A program made the translations under genes and the position numbers. Of a stretch of DNA of 64,000 nt, positions 18,651 through 27,274 are shown piece after piece. The stretch is from Brevibacillus fortis (GTDB taxonomy: Bacteria; Bacillota; Bacilli; Brevibacillales; Brevibacillaceae). Numbering within the stretch: the first letter of the stretch is position 1; the number at the start of each line of letters is the position of its first letter. Location of the stretch: positions 496,001-560,000 of the forward strand of contig NZ_PXZM01000003.1 in the NCBI RefSeq assembly GCF_003013395.1. The letters run 5' to 3'. The notes under the pieces were generated by a model that saw nothing but the letters and a program-made list of their open reading frames with translations, was not told the DNA's origin and searched no databases.

Positions 18651-19583
18651 TTACTCCTTTCCTGCGTCCGAAAGTTTGATCCGTGGGTCTACCAAGGTGT
18701 ATGCGATGTCAACAATCAGAATCATCACAACTAGGATCATGGAGTAGAACACGGTCGTACCCATGATTACCGTATAGTCGCGGTTTGTAATGGACAATAC
18801 GAATTCGCGACCAAGACCAGGAACACCGAAAATACGTTCAATAACGAATGCACCTGTCAAAATACCGGCAATCAGTGGACCCAGGTAAGTAACAACTGGC
18901 AAGAGCGCATTACGGATTGCGTGTTTTACTGTAATAGCAACAGTGTGCAAACCTTTTGCTTTTGCTGTTTTGATGTAATCTTGACCCATAACTTCAATCA
19001 TATTGGAACGCGTCAAACGCGCAATAAATGCCATCGGTGATGCGGCGAGTGCCAATGATGGAAGGATGGTGTATTCAAATCCTTCCCATTTCGCGATTGG
19101 AAACCAGCCCAAATTAATAGCGAAAATGTATTGGTAAAAGGACGCCAAAATAAAGCTTGGTACCGATAATCCCAAAACGGCGATGACCATCGCGGAATAG
19201 TCTTGCCATTTATTATGGTTTAGCGCTGCGATAACCCCTAGCGTAATCCCACCAAAAATAGCGAGCAATAAAGCCTGTGCTCCCAAGTGAGCAGAAACTG
19301 GGAAACCACGATTAATCATGTCGTTAACAGTTGAAGATTTCTCCGTAAACGACGGACCGAGCTCCCACGTTACTACACCCTTCAAATATTCAAAGTACTG
19401 TTCGTGCATCGGTAGGTTCAGCTTGTACTTTGCCTCTAGTGCTGCCTTAATTTCCGGCGGGACCTGCTTCTCGGATGTAAATGGACCACCTGGTACTGCT
19501 TTCATGATGAAGAAGGTGGCCGTTACAATTAAGAAGAGCGAGATGAGCATAAAAATGATGCGCTTACCGAGATAACGGATCAA
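18651..19583 (-). CDS. oppB: Oligopeptide ABC transporter, permease OppB
   Basis: A 310-residue permease: first membrane segment at about 9-30 followed by [11 protein letters not shown], then about five more segments. The EAA-loop is [20 protein letters not shown] near 205, and the C terminus carries [14 protein letters not shown] as in OppB. The start is TTG at 19583, with GGGGG 8 nt upstream. It is separated from oppA by a 249-nt gap holding two hairpins, which suggests lower expression than the binding protein. Confidence 0.95.
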   Translation of the reverse strand: MIRYLGKRIIFMLISLFLIVTATFFIMKAVPGGPFTSEKQVPPEIKAALEAKYKLNLPMHEQYFEYLKGVVTWELGPSFTEKSSTVNDMINRGFPVSAHLGAQALLLAIFGGITLGVIAALNHNKWQDYSAMVIAVLGLSVPSFILASFYQYIFAINLGWFPIAKWEGFEYTILPSLALAASPMAFIARLTRSNMIEVMGQDYIKTAKAKGLHTVAITVKHAIRNALLPVVTYLGPLIAGILTGAFVIERIFGVPGLGREFVLSITNRDYTVIMGTTVFYSMILVVMILIVDIAYTLVDPRIKLSDAGKE

Positions 19584-19629
19584 CTAACTTACCCCCTTGG
19601 TAGATTTTTGATTGCTTTCACGTCCCATG

Positions 19630-19663
19630 TTTACACTGCGGAACGCTATCGACACAGTGTAAA
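19630..19663 (-). other. Stem-loop just upstream of oppB
   Basis: Perfect 9-bp arms TTTACACTG and CAGTGTAAA around a 16-nt loop, 46 nt before the oppB start. No T run follows, so it is more likely a transcript structure or operator than a terminator. Confidence 0.5.
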
Positions 19664-19770
19664 AATCGGCTGTGTAAATAACCCTTAGATCTCTTGCAGT
19701 AAAGCTTCTCTCTCTATTTTCTCTTTGCTGGCAATCAAGCCAGCTGGTATTTATGGGAAGGGCTTGCATA

Positions 19771-19804
19771 GCAGAGGGTATATGCGCAACCATATACCCT
19801 CTGC
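19771..19804 (-). other. Strong stem-loop downstream of oppA
   Basis: Perfect 14-bp arms GCAGAGGGTATATG and CATATACCCTCTGC with a 6-nt loop, 28 nt after the oppA stop. No T run follows. Its place between a binding-protein gene and its permease gene fits a processing or 3'-stabilising hairpin that raises oppA mRNA over oppBCDF. Confidence 0.7.
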
Positions 19805-19832
19805 CGCAAATCCCGTTTCCTTCGTTATGAAA

Positions 19833-21491
19833 TTACTCGATGTAAGCGCCTTTCCAATCCACGTCACCCAAACCAGTTTGGTGAACGCCTTTCACTTCTG
19901 GCTTCTGTACCCAAGATTGCGTGTAGAAGTAAATTGGCATGATTGGCATTTCATCCATAAGGATTTGCTCTGCATCTGCCAAAATTTTCTTACGTTTCTC
20001 GAGGTCTGGCTCCTGAGCGGATTGGTTCAACAACTCTTTATATTTTGCATTTTCCCAACGAGTATCGTTGTTTCCACCCATTTTATCCTTGTAGAGCTCC
20101 AGGAAGTTGATTGGGTCATTGAAGTCACCCAGCCAGCCCATCCGTCCAATTTGGAAGTTACCCTCATGCATATCTTCGAGGTAAACTTTCCACTCTTTGT
20201 TCTCGAGTTTCACATCTACACCGAGATTTTTCTTCCATTGGTCTTGGATGGCCTCAGCAATCTTCTTGTGAGCCTCAGATGTGTTGTAGGACAACGTAAT
20301 CGCTGGCAACTTGCTCATGCCAACCTCTTTCAGTCCCTCTTCCAAAAGCTTTTTCGCGTTTTCTAAATCTTTGTCTTTGAAATAGCCGTTTGGATTCAGC
20401 ACCATGGATGGAGGTACAGCGCCTGTTGCCGGGATTTGACCCGTTTGGAGAATGTTGTCGATCAAGGCTTTGCGATCGATCGAGTAGGCAAATGCTTTTC
20501 TAACTTTAATGTTATTAAATGGCGGCTTCTCGGTATTGAACTTGTACCAGTACGTACCAGCGATTGGATTGGTTTGAATCTTGCCTTGATCTTTCAATGC
20601 TGGAATTGCATCTGTTGGCAAAGCACTCATAGGTGCCCCAGCCCAATCGATTTCGCCATTTTCGAACATGGAGAGCTCTGTATTTTCGTCTTCTACCATG
20701 GAGAATTCGATTTTATCGAGCTTTACATTATCTTTATCCCAATAATTGTCGTTCTTCACGAGCACCATTTTGCTTTTGTGCTCCCAAGATTCGATTTTGA
20801 AAGGTCCGTTTCCGACGTGCGAACTTGCTTCGCCTGCCCACTTCGGATTTGCATCAATTACTTTTTTGTTAACTGGGAAGTAGGTACGGAATGCAAGCAA
20901 TTCTAGGAAGTATGGAGTAGGATTCTCCAGCTTAACCTCCAGCGTCTTATCGTCAAGTGCCTTCACGCCTACTTCATCAAGCTTTGCTTCGCCCTTATTT
21001 GCTTTTTCGCCATTCTTCACGTAGTACAGCTGATATGCGTAGTTGGAAGCTGTTTTTGGATCGAGAGCACGCTTCCAAGCATACTCAAAGTCATGTGCTG
21101 TTACAGGATCACCATTGCTCCATTTCGCTTCTCTGATTTTAAATGTGTAAGTGAGCTTATCATCAGAGACTGTGTAGCTCTCTGCGGCAGCTTCATGCGG
21201 CTTATCGTCAGTACCAATGCGCGTCAAGCCATCAAAGGTTGCCAAGATAATCGCGCCTGAAGTCGTGTCCTCTGCGAGCCCTGGATCAGTTGTAGGTGGC
21301 TCCGAGTGCAAGTTCATCTTTAAAACTTGTGGCTTCTTCTCAGCAGCTGGTGTTGCAGGCTGTGAAGGTGCTGGAGTTGCAGGTGTTCCTCCTGCTGGTG
21401 GAGCGGCAGCTGGTTGGCCTCCTCCGCACCCTGCCAGGGCAGTTCCTAATACAGCAATCGAGCTCACAAGTGCAAACACATTCTTTTTCAA
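19833..21491 (-). CDS. oppA: Oligopeptide-binding lipoprotein OppA
   Basis: A 552-residue extracytoplasmic solute-binding protein (SBP family 5). A lipoprotein signal (residues 1-21) ends in LAGC, where the cysteine is lipidated. A proline/alanine-rich linker (about 24-52) follows, then the folded domain beginning LKMNLHSEPPTTDPGLAED. It carries the family signatures SNGDPVTAHDFEYAWKRALD and GNGPFKIESW. It captures peptides outside the membrane and delivers them to OppBCDF. The start is TTG with GGGGG upstream. The Lrp-like regulator gene lies just upstream on the same strand. Confidence 0.95.
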   Translation of the reverse strand: MKKNVFALVSSIAVLGTALAGCGGGQPAAAPPAGGTPATPAPSQPATPAAEKKPQVLKMNLHSEPPTTDPGLAEDTTSGAIILATFDGLTRIGTDDKPHEAAAESYTVSDDKLTYTFKIREAKWSNGDPVTAHDFEYAWKRALDPKTASNYAYQLYYVKNGEKANKGEAKLDEVGVKALDDKTLEVKLENPTPYFLELLAFRTYFPVNKKVIDANPKWAGEASSHVGNGPFKIESWEHKSKMVLVKNDNYWDKDNVKLDKIEFSMVEDENTELSMFENGEIDWAGAPMSALPTDAIPALKDQGKIQTNPIAGTYWYKFNTEKPPFNNIKVRKAFAYSIDRKALIDNILQTGQIPATGAVPPSMVLNPNGYFKDKDLENAKKLLEEGLKEVGMSKLPAITLSYNTSEAHKKIAEAIQDQWKKNLGVDVKLENKEWKVYLEDMHEGNFQIGRMGWLGDFNDPINFLELYKDKMGGNNDTRWENAKYKELLNQSAQEPDLEKRKKILADAEQILMDEMPIMPIYFYTQSWVQKPEVKGVHQTGLGDVDWKGAYIE

Positions 21492-21604
21492 CGCAATAAC
21501 CCCCAGTATGTTTTTCTTTTTTGTCTTTTTTCTGAAAATAAAGGACGAAAAAAATGAAAACTACACGAAGCTGCTTGACTTCGGCTGGAAGGCATCAACC
21601 CCTT

Positions 21605-22075
21605 TCATTGCAGGGTCACCTCGTCGTCTTGAACGAAAGAGAAGGTATCTTTGTACTGCTTCAGTTCCAGTGAAACGTCCGCAGCTGCAATGCCTTCAAT
21701 TTGAGAGAGTCGTTCGTTGACAAAGGTGATTAGCTCATCATTACTATGGAAACACGCTTGGATAATCAAGTCGTGCTTACCGCTATAAGCGCCTACAAAG
21801 CGTACTGCAGAAAATTTGCTTAATTTTTCTGCCACTTCTTTCTGCAAACCTAGCTTTGTGGTTAACCCGATGATAGCCTGCACATGTAATCCTAATTTCT
21901 CTGGATCGGGTTGAATTACGAATTGGAAGACTCCGTCTTGCAAAAGACGAGTGATGCGCGATCGAATCGTTCCTTCGCTCACGCCTAGTTGATGGGCGAT
22001 TTCTGTATATGGGATACGCCCATCTTCATGGAGGATTTGCAGAATCTGTCTGTCGACATGGTCCAGCTTTTTCAT
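21605..22075 (-). CDS. Lrp/AsnC-family transcriptional regulator
   Basis: A 156-residue protein with an N-terminal winged HTH (LDHVDRQILQILHEDGRIPY; IAHQLGVSEGTIRSRITRL, residues 4-48) and a C-terminal RAM/ligand domain (about 65-145). This architecture usually senses amino acids. The ATG at 22075 has no well-spaced Shine-Dalgarno: GGAGGT lies 18 nt upstream and no other in-frame start is available. It lies 114 nt upstream of oppA on the same strand, so regulation of opp is possible but unproved. Confidence 0.88.
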   Translation of the reverse strand: MKKLDHVDRQILQILHEDGRIPYTEIAHQLGVSEGTIRSRITRLLQDGVFQFVIQPDPEKLGLHVQAIIGLTTKLGLQKEVAEKLSKFSAVRFVGAYSGKHDLIIQACFHSNDELITFVNERLSQIEGIAAADVSLELKQYKDTFSFVQDDEVTLQ

Positions 22076-22152
22076 AAATACGATTTTCTGGGAACCTCCA
22101 TCAATTTTTTACGAATTTCGCAATAATCTTTTACAAACAGTCTAATACAATA

Positions 22153-22181
22153 AAAGTAATCGGAAATGATAGCGGTGTCAA
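22153..22181 (-). promoter_or_regulatory. Candidate promoter of the Lrp-family regulator
   Basis: Minus-strand TTGACA (perfect -35), 17-nt spacer, TACTTT (weak -10), about 75 nt before the start codon. Confidence 0.4.
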
Positions 22182-22187
22182 CGAAAT

Positions 22188-22217
22188 TTGACAAGTAGAA
22201 TAATAAAACTTTATAAA
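22188..22217 (+). promoter_or_regulatory. Opposed plus-strand promoter-like sequence
   Basis: TTGACA, 18-nt spacer, TATAAA. Its -35 and the minus-strand -35 form the inverted repeat TGTCAA-N6-TTGACA at 22176-22193. The only thing downstream on this strand before the symmetrical terminator at 22337-22375 is an untranslated-looking stretch. Confidence 0.4.
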
Positions 22218-22336
22218 GTCAATCCGAACAGTAAAATATATTTTATATGATAAATATGGACTTATATCTTACTATTGAATATGAAAAACTAGATTTAATC
22301 AACAATATTTTTTCGAAAAACTGTATTTTTACTCAT

Positions 22337-22375
22337 AAAACAAGGCGTGCGCATGAGCTCTGCACGCCTTGTTTT
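22337..22375. terminator. Bidirectional terminator after pdp
   Basis: Perfect 14-bp arms AAAACAAGGCGTGC/GCACGCCTTGTTTT. On the minus strand it ends the drm/pupG/pdp genes; on the plus strand it could end a short transcript from 22188-22217. Confidence 0.88.
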
Positions 22376-22405
22376 ATTTGATTAATCAACTAACACTCGG
22401 ATGTT

Positions 22406-23713
22406 CTATGCTTCGATAATTTTATAAATCAACGGTTGATCTCCATCGATCGCTGTCGAAATTTGGAAGGCCCCTTCCATTTCTTTCAAAGCACTTTGCA
22501 GAAGACGGTCTTCGTTGGCATGAATGGTAACCAATACTTCTCCAGCCTTCACTTGATCCCCGCGTTTTTTGTGCAGAACAAGACCTACTGCCAAGTCAAT
22601 TGGCATTTCTTTAGTCAATCTGCCAGCACCCAAGACAACAGAAGCATGACCGATTGCTTCCGCATCAATCTCGCTGATATAGCCATCCTGCTCGGCTGTA
22701 ACGGTATGAATAAGCTTTGCTTGCGGCAGACGAGACAAATCATAGACGTCCTGCTTGTTTCCACCTTGGGCCTCGACCATCTCTGCCAGCTTATCCACTG
22801 CTTTTCCGGAAGCCATCAGATCTTCGAGCTTCTTACGTCCTTCTTCCACATTCGTAACGAGTCCACCCATAACAAGCATGCGCGAACCAATAGCCAATAC
22901 CAGCTCAGTCAAATCGCGAGGACCTTTACCTGCAAGTGTCTCCACCGCTTCTTTCACTTCGAGTGCATTGCCCACAGCGAAGCCAAGCGGCTGGTTCATA
23001 TCACTGATAACCGCCACCGTTTTACGTCCTACTTGGCTGCCGATTGCAACCATCGCATTTGCTAATGTCTCTGCCTCTTCAATGCTCTTCATGAAAGCGC
23101 CCTTCCCTACTTTCACGTCAAGCAGGATGGCATCTGCCCCAGCAGCAATCTTCTTGGACATAATGGAGCTTGCAATCAACGGTACAGCTTCTACAGTAGC
23201 TGTCACGTCACGCAGAGCATACAGCTTCTTATCTGCAGGTGTCAGGTTGCCAGACTGCCCGATTACGGACACGCCAATATCACGCACCTGCTGCAAAAAT
23301 TGCTCGCGTGTGCGTTCTACTTCAAAACCTGCGAAGGACTCGAGCTTGTCAATGGTGCCTCCTGAGTATCCGAGGCCTCTTCCAGACATTTTTGCTACAG
23401 GAATACCCGCTGCCGCTACCAATGGCGCAACAACAAGAGTAGTCTTGTCCCCTACTCCGCCTGTACTGTGCTTGTCTACCTTAATTCCTTGCAGGGAAGA
23501 CAGGTCAAGCTGTTCGCCTGACCCTGCCATTGCCAAGGTTAGATCTCCCGTTTCTCTCGCAGTCATGCCACGGAAAAAGACTGCCATTGCCAAAGCGGAC
23601 ATTTGGTAGTCCGGAATACTTCCATCTGTATAGCCTGTCACCAGAAATTGAATCTCTTCTGTTGTCAGTTCTCCGCCATCACGTTTTTTGGCGATCATAT
23701 CGACCATACGCAT
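22406..23713 (-). CDS. pdp: Pyrimidine-nucleoside phosphorylase
   Basis: A 435-residue enzyme that splits uridine, thymidine or deoxyuridine with phosphate into base and (deoxy)ribose-1-phosphate. Motifs: AMAVFFRGMTARET near residue 43, the phosphate-binding DKHSTGGVGDKTTL near 80, KMSGRGLGYSGGTIDKLES near 108 and SSIMSKKIAAGADAILLDVK near 182. The C-terminal domain (about 345-435) is biotinyl-like. The ATG at 23713 has GGAGGG 7 nt upstream. It lies 24 nt after pupG, so the two are probably co-transcribed. Confidence 0.96.
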   Translation of the reverse strand: MRMVDMIAKKRDGGELTTEEIQFLVTGYTDGSIPDYQMSALAMAVFFRGMTARETGDLTLAMAGSGEQLDLSSLQGIKVDKHSTGGVGDKTTLVVAPLVAAAGIPVAKMSGRGLGYSGGTIDKLESFAGFEVERTREQFLQQVRDIGVSVIGQSGNLTPADKKLYALRDVTATVEAVPLIASSIMSKKIAAGADAILLDVKVGKGAFMKSIEEAETLANAMVAIGSQVGRKTVAVISDMNQPLGFAVGNALEVKEAVETLAGKGPRDLTELVLAIGSRMLVMGGLVTNVEEGRKKLEDLMASGKAVDKLAEMVEAQGGNKQDVYDLSRLPQAKLIHTVTAEQDGYISEIDAEAIGHASVVLGAGRLTKEMPIDLAVGLVLHKKRGDQVKAGEVLVTIHANEDRLLQSALKEMEGAFQISTAIDGDQPLIYKIIEA

Positions 23714-23737
23714 CGTTAATCCCTCCGAATCCGTTAC

Positions 23738-24547
23738 TTACATTTTGGCTACGATACCGTTAACCAGAGCCAGGAATTGCGATTTTACCTTCTCTGTTGT
23801 TTCCATAACTTCATCATGGGACAGGGGCTGTTCCAAAATACCTGCTGCCATGTTGCTAATGCACGAAATACCGAGCACCTTAACACCCATGTGTCGTGCC
23901 ACGATTACTTCTGGTACAGTTGACATCCCGACAGCATCCCCACCCATCAAGCGAAGCATGCGGATTTCGGCAGGAGTTTCGTAGGTAGGACCAAGCAGAC
24001 CTGCGTATACACCTTCACGGAGCTGGATTCCTTGCTCGGACGCAACTTCATGTGCAAGCTTGCGGAGCTGCTTGGAATAAGCCTCAGACATATCTGGGAA
24101 GCGTGGTCCCAATTCTTCATCGTTTGCACCGATCAATGGATTGCGGAACGTCATGTTAATGTGATCGGAAATCAGCATGAGGTCGCCTGCATTGTAACCT
24201 TCGTTAATTCCGCCAGCCGCATTGGTCACAATAATGGTTTCTACGCCGAGCAGCTTCATAACACGGATCGGGAAAACAACGGCGTCCAGACCATGCCCCT
24301 CATAAAAGTGAAAACGACCTTGCATCGCAACGACTTGCTTGCCTTGCAGCTTGCCAATCACGAGTTGTCCTTTGTGACCGACAACGGTGGACACAGTGAA
24401 GCCAGGAATTTCATGATAAGGAATGATCACTGGATTTTCGATTTCATCCGCCAAAACACCCAGCCCAGATCCAAGTACGAGACCAATCGTAGGTTTTTCT
24501 GTTAGTTTCGGTTCGATATATGCTACTGCATCATGGAAATTTGCCAT
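23738..24547 (-). CDS. pupG: Purine-nucleoside phosphorylase (trimeric type)
   Basis: A 269-residue phosphorylase for inosine and guanosine. Motifs: IGLVLGSGLGVLADEI near residue 21 (phosphate site), GRFHFYEGH near 77, TNAAGGINEGYNAGDLMLISDHIN near 108 (split here by the family signature) and GVYAGLLGPTYETPAEIRM near 180 with MSTVPE after it. It feeds ribose-1-phosphate to the phosphopentomutase encoded upstream. The drm-pupG gap is 60 nt and contains TATAAT, so an internal promoter is possible. Confidence 0.95.
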   Translation of the reverse strand: MANFHDAVAYIEPKLTEKPTIGLVLGSGLGVLADEIENPVIIPYHEIPGFTVSTVVGHKGQLVIGKLQGKQVVAMQGRFHFYEGHGLDAVVFPIRVMKLLGVETIIVTNAAGGINEGYNAGDLMLISDHINMTFRNPLIGANDEELGPRFPDMSEAYSKQLRKLAHEVASEQGIQLREGVYAGLLGPTYETPAEIRMLRLMGGDAVGMSTVPEVIVARHMGVKVLGISCISNMAAGILEQPLSHDEVMETTEKVKSQFLALVNGIVAKM

Positions 24548-24607
24548 TTCAACTCTCTCCTTTTTTGTGTTTCTTCTATTATATAAATGTTTATTTTTAC
24601 TTAACCT

Positions 24608-25780
24608 TTATAAATGATTAAGGAAGCTCTTCCCAATCGTTGGAGCACTTACCTCAAAATTGTCTGCGATGGTCGCACCCAAGTCCGCAAATGTTTCACG
24701 GATACCCAAATTTTGTCCAGCTTGAATACCCTTGTGATAGACAAGCAACGGAACATATTCTCTCGTATGATCACTGCCATGATGTACGGGGTCGTTTCCA
24801 TGATCTGCCGTGATTACCAGTAAATCCCTTTCTTGTAGCGCTTCCAAAAGCTCTGGAATACGTGCATCGAACTCCATCAATGCCTGACCATACCCTTCTG
24901 GATCGCGGCGATGACCGAACTTCGCATCGAAGTCTACGAGATTGACAAAAGAAAGGCCTGTAAACGATTGTTTCATCGTACCCAGGATTTGATCCACACC
25001 GTCCATGTTATCTTTGGTACGGATAGATTGGGTAACGCCCTCGTCTGCGTAGATGTCACCGATTTTGCCAATCGCAATAGAAGCAAGGCCAGCATCTTGC
25101 AAACGATTCATGACTGTCGGAGCAAATGGCTTCACGGAATAATCGTGGCGATTTGCTGTGCGGCTAAAATTGCCTGGCTGTCCAACAAATGGACGCGCAA
25201 TGACACGAGTAACGGCGAATTCATCTCGAAGCGTCAACTCACGAGCTACCTCGCAAATATGATACAGCTCTTCAAGCGGAACAATCTCCTCGTGCGCTGC
25301 CACCTGGAATACACTGTCCGCAGACGTATAGACAATCACTGCACCAGTATTCATATGCTCTTCGCCAAGCTCGTCGAGAATGTCCGTCCCCGAAGCGACC
25401 TTGTTGCCAAGCACCTTGCGACCGATACGTTGCTCAAATTCCGAGATCAGCTCTTGTGGAAATCCGTCTGGATACGTGTTAAACGGAGTAGAAACATGCA
25501 GACCCATAATTTCCCAATGACCAGTCGTCGTATCTTTCCCCATGGAGATTTCCTGCATTTTTCCATAATGGGCCATAGGGGTTGCTACTGGCGCAACGTT
25601 TTGGAGTGGTGCTATATTTCCCAATCCTAATTTTTGCAAGTTAGGCAATGAAAATCCTGCAACACGTTCTGCAATATGACCTAAGGTGTTCGATCCTGCA
25701 TCATTGAACTTAGGGGCATCAGGTTGTTCGCCAATCCCTACGCTGTCCATGACGATCAAAAAAACTCGTGAATACTGCAT
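24608..25780 (-). CDS. drm: Phosphopentomutase
   Basis: A 390-residue metal-dependent mutase (DeoB family of the alkaline phosphatase superfamily) that interconverts (deoxy)ribose-1- and 5-phosphate. Motifs are [17 protein letters not shown] at the N terminus, [14 protein letters not shown] near residue 85 with the acceptor threonine, and [20 protein letters not shown] near 325 that binds metal. With pupG and pdp it forms a nucleoside-salvage route. The order xerD-drm-pupG is the same in B. subtilis. Confidence 0.96.
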   Translation of the reverse strand: MQYSRVFLIVMDSVGIGEQPDAPKFNDAGSNTLGHIAERVAGFSLPNLQKLGLGNIAPLQNVAPVATPMAHYGKMQEISMGKDTTTGHWEIMGLHVSTPFNTYPDGFPQELISEFEQRIGRKVLGNKVASGTDILDELGEEHMNTGAVIVYTSADSVFQVAAHEEIVPLEELYHICEVARELTLRDEFAVTRVIARPFVGQPGNFSRTANRHDYSVKPFAPTVMNRLQDAGLASIAIGKIGDIYADEGVTQSIRTKDNMDGVDQILGTMKQSFTGLSFVNLVDFDAKFGHRRDPEGYGQALMEFDARIPELLEALQERDLLVITADHGNDPVHHGSDHTREYVPLLVYHKGIQAGQNLGIRETFADLGATIADNFEVSAPTIGKSFLNHL

Positions 25781-25825
25781 CTTAGCGCCTCCTGTTTACC
25801 AGTCATTCGATTCTACAACCAAGTC

Positions 25826-25839
25826 GTCAGACGTCTGAC
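25826..25839. promoter_or_regulatory. Perfect 14-bp palindrome upstream of drm, possible operator
   Basis: GTCAGACGTCTGAC lies 46 nt before the drm start codon and about 20 nt upstream of a TAGAAT -10-like box, so it would overlap the -35 region. The cognate regulator is not identified. Confidence 0.45.
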
Positions 25840-25857
25840 CTGATTCAGAAAATTTTT

Positions 25858-25880
25858 CTCCGCCCGATAATCAGGCGGAG
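25858..25880 (-). terminator. Hairpin after xerD
   Basis: CTCCGCC/GGCGGAG stem located 18 nt after the xerD stop; followed by AAAAATTTTC rather than a clean T run. Confidence 0.4.
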
Positions 25881-25897
25881 TCGATCGTTTTTCATAC

Positions 25898-26785
25898 TCA
25901 TGCTCGCGGATGCGTCTTGGCATAGATGTCCTTAATCCGCGTTCTGGTCACATGTGTGTAAATCTGGGTGGTTGAAATATCAGCATGCCCAAGCATCTCT
26001 TGGACAGAGCGCAAATCGGCTCCATTTTCCAGTAAGTGAGTGGCAAAAGAGTGGCGAAGCGTATGGGGTGTAATCTCTGCACGGATGTTTGATTTTTGGG
26101 CATATCGTTTGATAATTTTCCAAAAACCTTGCCGTGTAATTTGTTTGCCCAAGTGATTCAGAAATAATGCAGAATCGCCAGTTCCTTTTACCAGCTTGGG
26201 GCGCCCTGCCTGTAAATAGTGGCGAACCACTTGAATGGCAACCGAGCCTAACGGAATGATTCGCTCTTTTGATCCTTTTCCCAAGCACTTGACAAAGCCC
26301 ATATCCAGATTTACATCAGCACTATCCAGATTGACTAACTCCGAGACACGTATGCCTGTCGCATATAAAAGCTCTAGCATCGCCTTGTCCCGCAGCCCGG
26401 CAGGATGATTGACAGGAGGACTTTCCAAAAGACATTCCACTTCCTCAACAGAGAGCACTTTCGGCAAGCGTTTCTCGATCTTCGGTGTTTCCAGATGAAT
26501 GGATGGGTCTTTCTCTATGTATTTATCCCGAATGAGAAACTGATAAAACGCTCGTATCGATGCCATATTGCGAGAAAGCGTTGCTGTAGCACGTCCTTTT
26601 TCCCGTAAAACAAGCAAGTAACCAATGATGTGCGTACGAGTAGAATCCTCTATTCGAGTGACACCTTGCTCCTGTAAATACGAGGTAAAGGCCACCATAT
26701 CCCGTTGATAGGATTCCAGGGTATTTCTCGATAGCCCTTTCTCCACAGTCAGGAAATGAATAAACTGATCAATCAGACTGTCCAT
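25898..26785 (-). CDS. xerD: Site-specific tyrosine recombinase XerD
   Basis: A 295-residue recombinase that resolves chromosome dimers at dif with XerC. It has an N-terminal SAM-like core-binding domain (about 5-90: FLTVEKGLSRNTLESYQRD) and a catalytic domain with the Arg of ATGIRVSEL, Lys of GKGSKER, HTLRHSFATHLLENGAD, and HADISTTQIYTHV containing the nucleophilic Tyr. The ATG at 26785 has AGGGG 8 nt upstream and gives the normal length; the open frame continues to 26830. The position after yqzK and before drm matches B. subtilis ripX/xerD. Confidence 0.96.
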   Translation of the reverse strand: MDSLIDQFIHFLTVEKGLSRNTLESYQRDMVAFTSYLQEQGVTRIEDSTRTHIIGYLLVLREKGRATATLSRNMASIRAFYQFLIRDKYIEKDPSIHLETPKIEKRLPKVLSVEEVECLLESPPVNHPAGLRDKAMLELLYATGIRVSELVNLDSADVNLDMGFVKCLGKGSKERIIPLGSVAIQVVRHYLQAGRPKLVKGTGDSALFLNHLGKQITRQGFWKIIKRYAQKSNIRAEITPHTLRHSFATHLLENGADLRSVQEMLGHADISTTQIYTHVTRTRIKDIYAKTHPRA

Positions 26786-26878
26786 GAAGCTGTCCCCTTC
26801 AGCTGATAAGTATCTTGTATTGCTTTCCACAAAGAAAAAGAAACTCCTGCTTCTCCAAATAAAAAACTGAAACTTGCA

Positions 26879-27118
26879 TTACTCTCCCATTAAAAAAAAG
26901 AGCTGTAGTCGTGCGACATATCCGTCAAAATCCTGTGCCTGAGAGGTATTGATGACTTTTACTACCTTCACCGCATTCCCATGTGGTTCATGATAAGGGT
27001 TTGCCGGAAGAAATTTGTCCGCCAGCAAAGTAATGATGCCGTAGGAGAGCAAGGTGCAGGTAATGAAAAGAAGCAAGAAACGAAGCCCCTCCATCAAGCG
27101 GCGATAAGAGACCTTCAT
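26879..27118 (-). CDS. yqzK: YqzK-like small membrane protein (DUF4227)
   Basis: A 79-residue protein with one membrane segment (about 12-32) and a short outer domain with the FLPANPYHEPHGNAVKVVK motif. GGAGG precedes the ATG. It sits between fur and xerD, as yqzK does in B. subtilis. The function is unknown. Confidence 0.82.
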   Translation of the reverse strand: MKVSYRRLMEGLRFLLLFITCTLLSYGIITLLADKFLPANPYHEPHGNAVKVVKVINTSQAQDFDGYVARLQLFFLMGE

Positions 27119-27235
27119 CCGTAAGCCTCCTTACAGACTTTTTTTCATTTATATGCACTTGTCCCTTACTCCATTCGAATCGATCCTCTCCTAGGATTCC
27201 ACAGGAATAGGACTGCCATTACAAAAGCTCCCAAG

Positions 27236-27269
27236 GAAAAAAGAAAAACTTCTCCGTTCCCAGAGAAGT
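27236..27269 (-). terminator. Terminator of fur
   Basis: ACTTCTC/GAGAAGT stem followed by TTTTCTTTTTT on the minus strand, 6 nt after the fur stop. Confidence 0.88.
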
Positions 27270-27274
27270 CGACT

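Larger units (their letters stand above)
22076..22405. other. 330-nt AT-rich intergenic region between the Lrp-family gene and pdp
   Basis: This gap holds a minus-strand promoter for the Lrp-family gene, an opposed plus-strand promoter-like sequence, and the pdp terminator at its right end. A 41-codon plus-strand frame (MDLYLTIEYEKLDL..., starting near 22257) has no Shine-Dalgarno site and is not called as a gene. Confidence 0.6.

Noticed and set aside
22257..22382. 41-codon plus-strand ORF in the Lrp-pdp gap
   Set aside because: No Shine-Dalgarno, the frame runs through a terminator hairpin and has no recognisable features.
25898..26785. XerD as an integrase of a mobile element
   Set aside because: Its place between yqzK and drm is the conserved Firmicute core position, and its length and motifs are those of chromosomal XerD.
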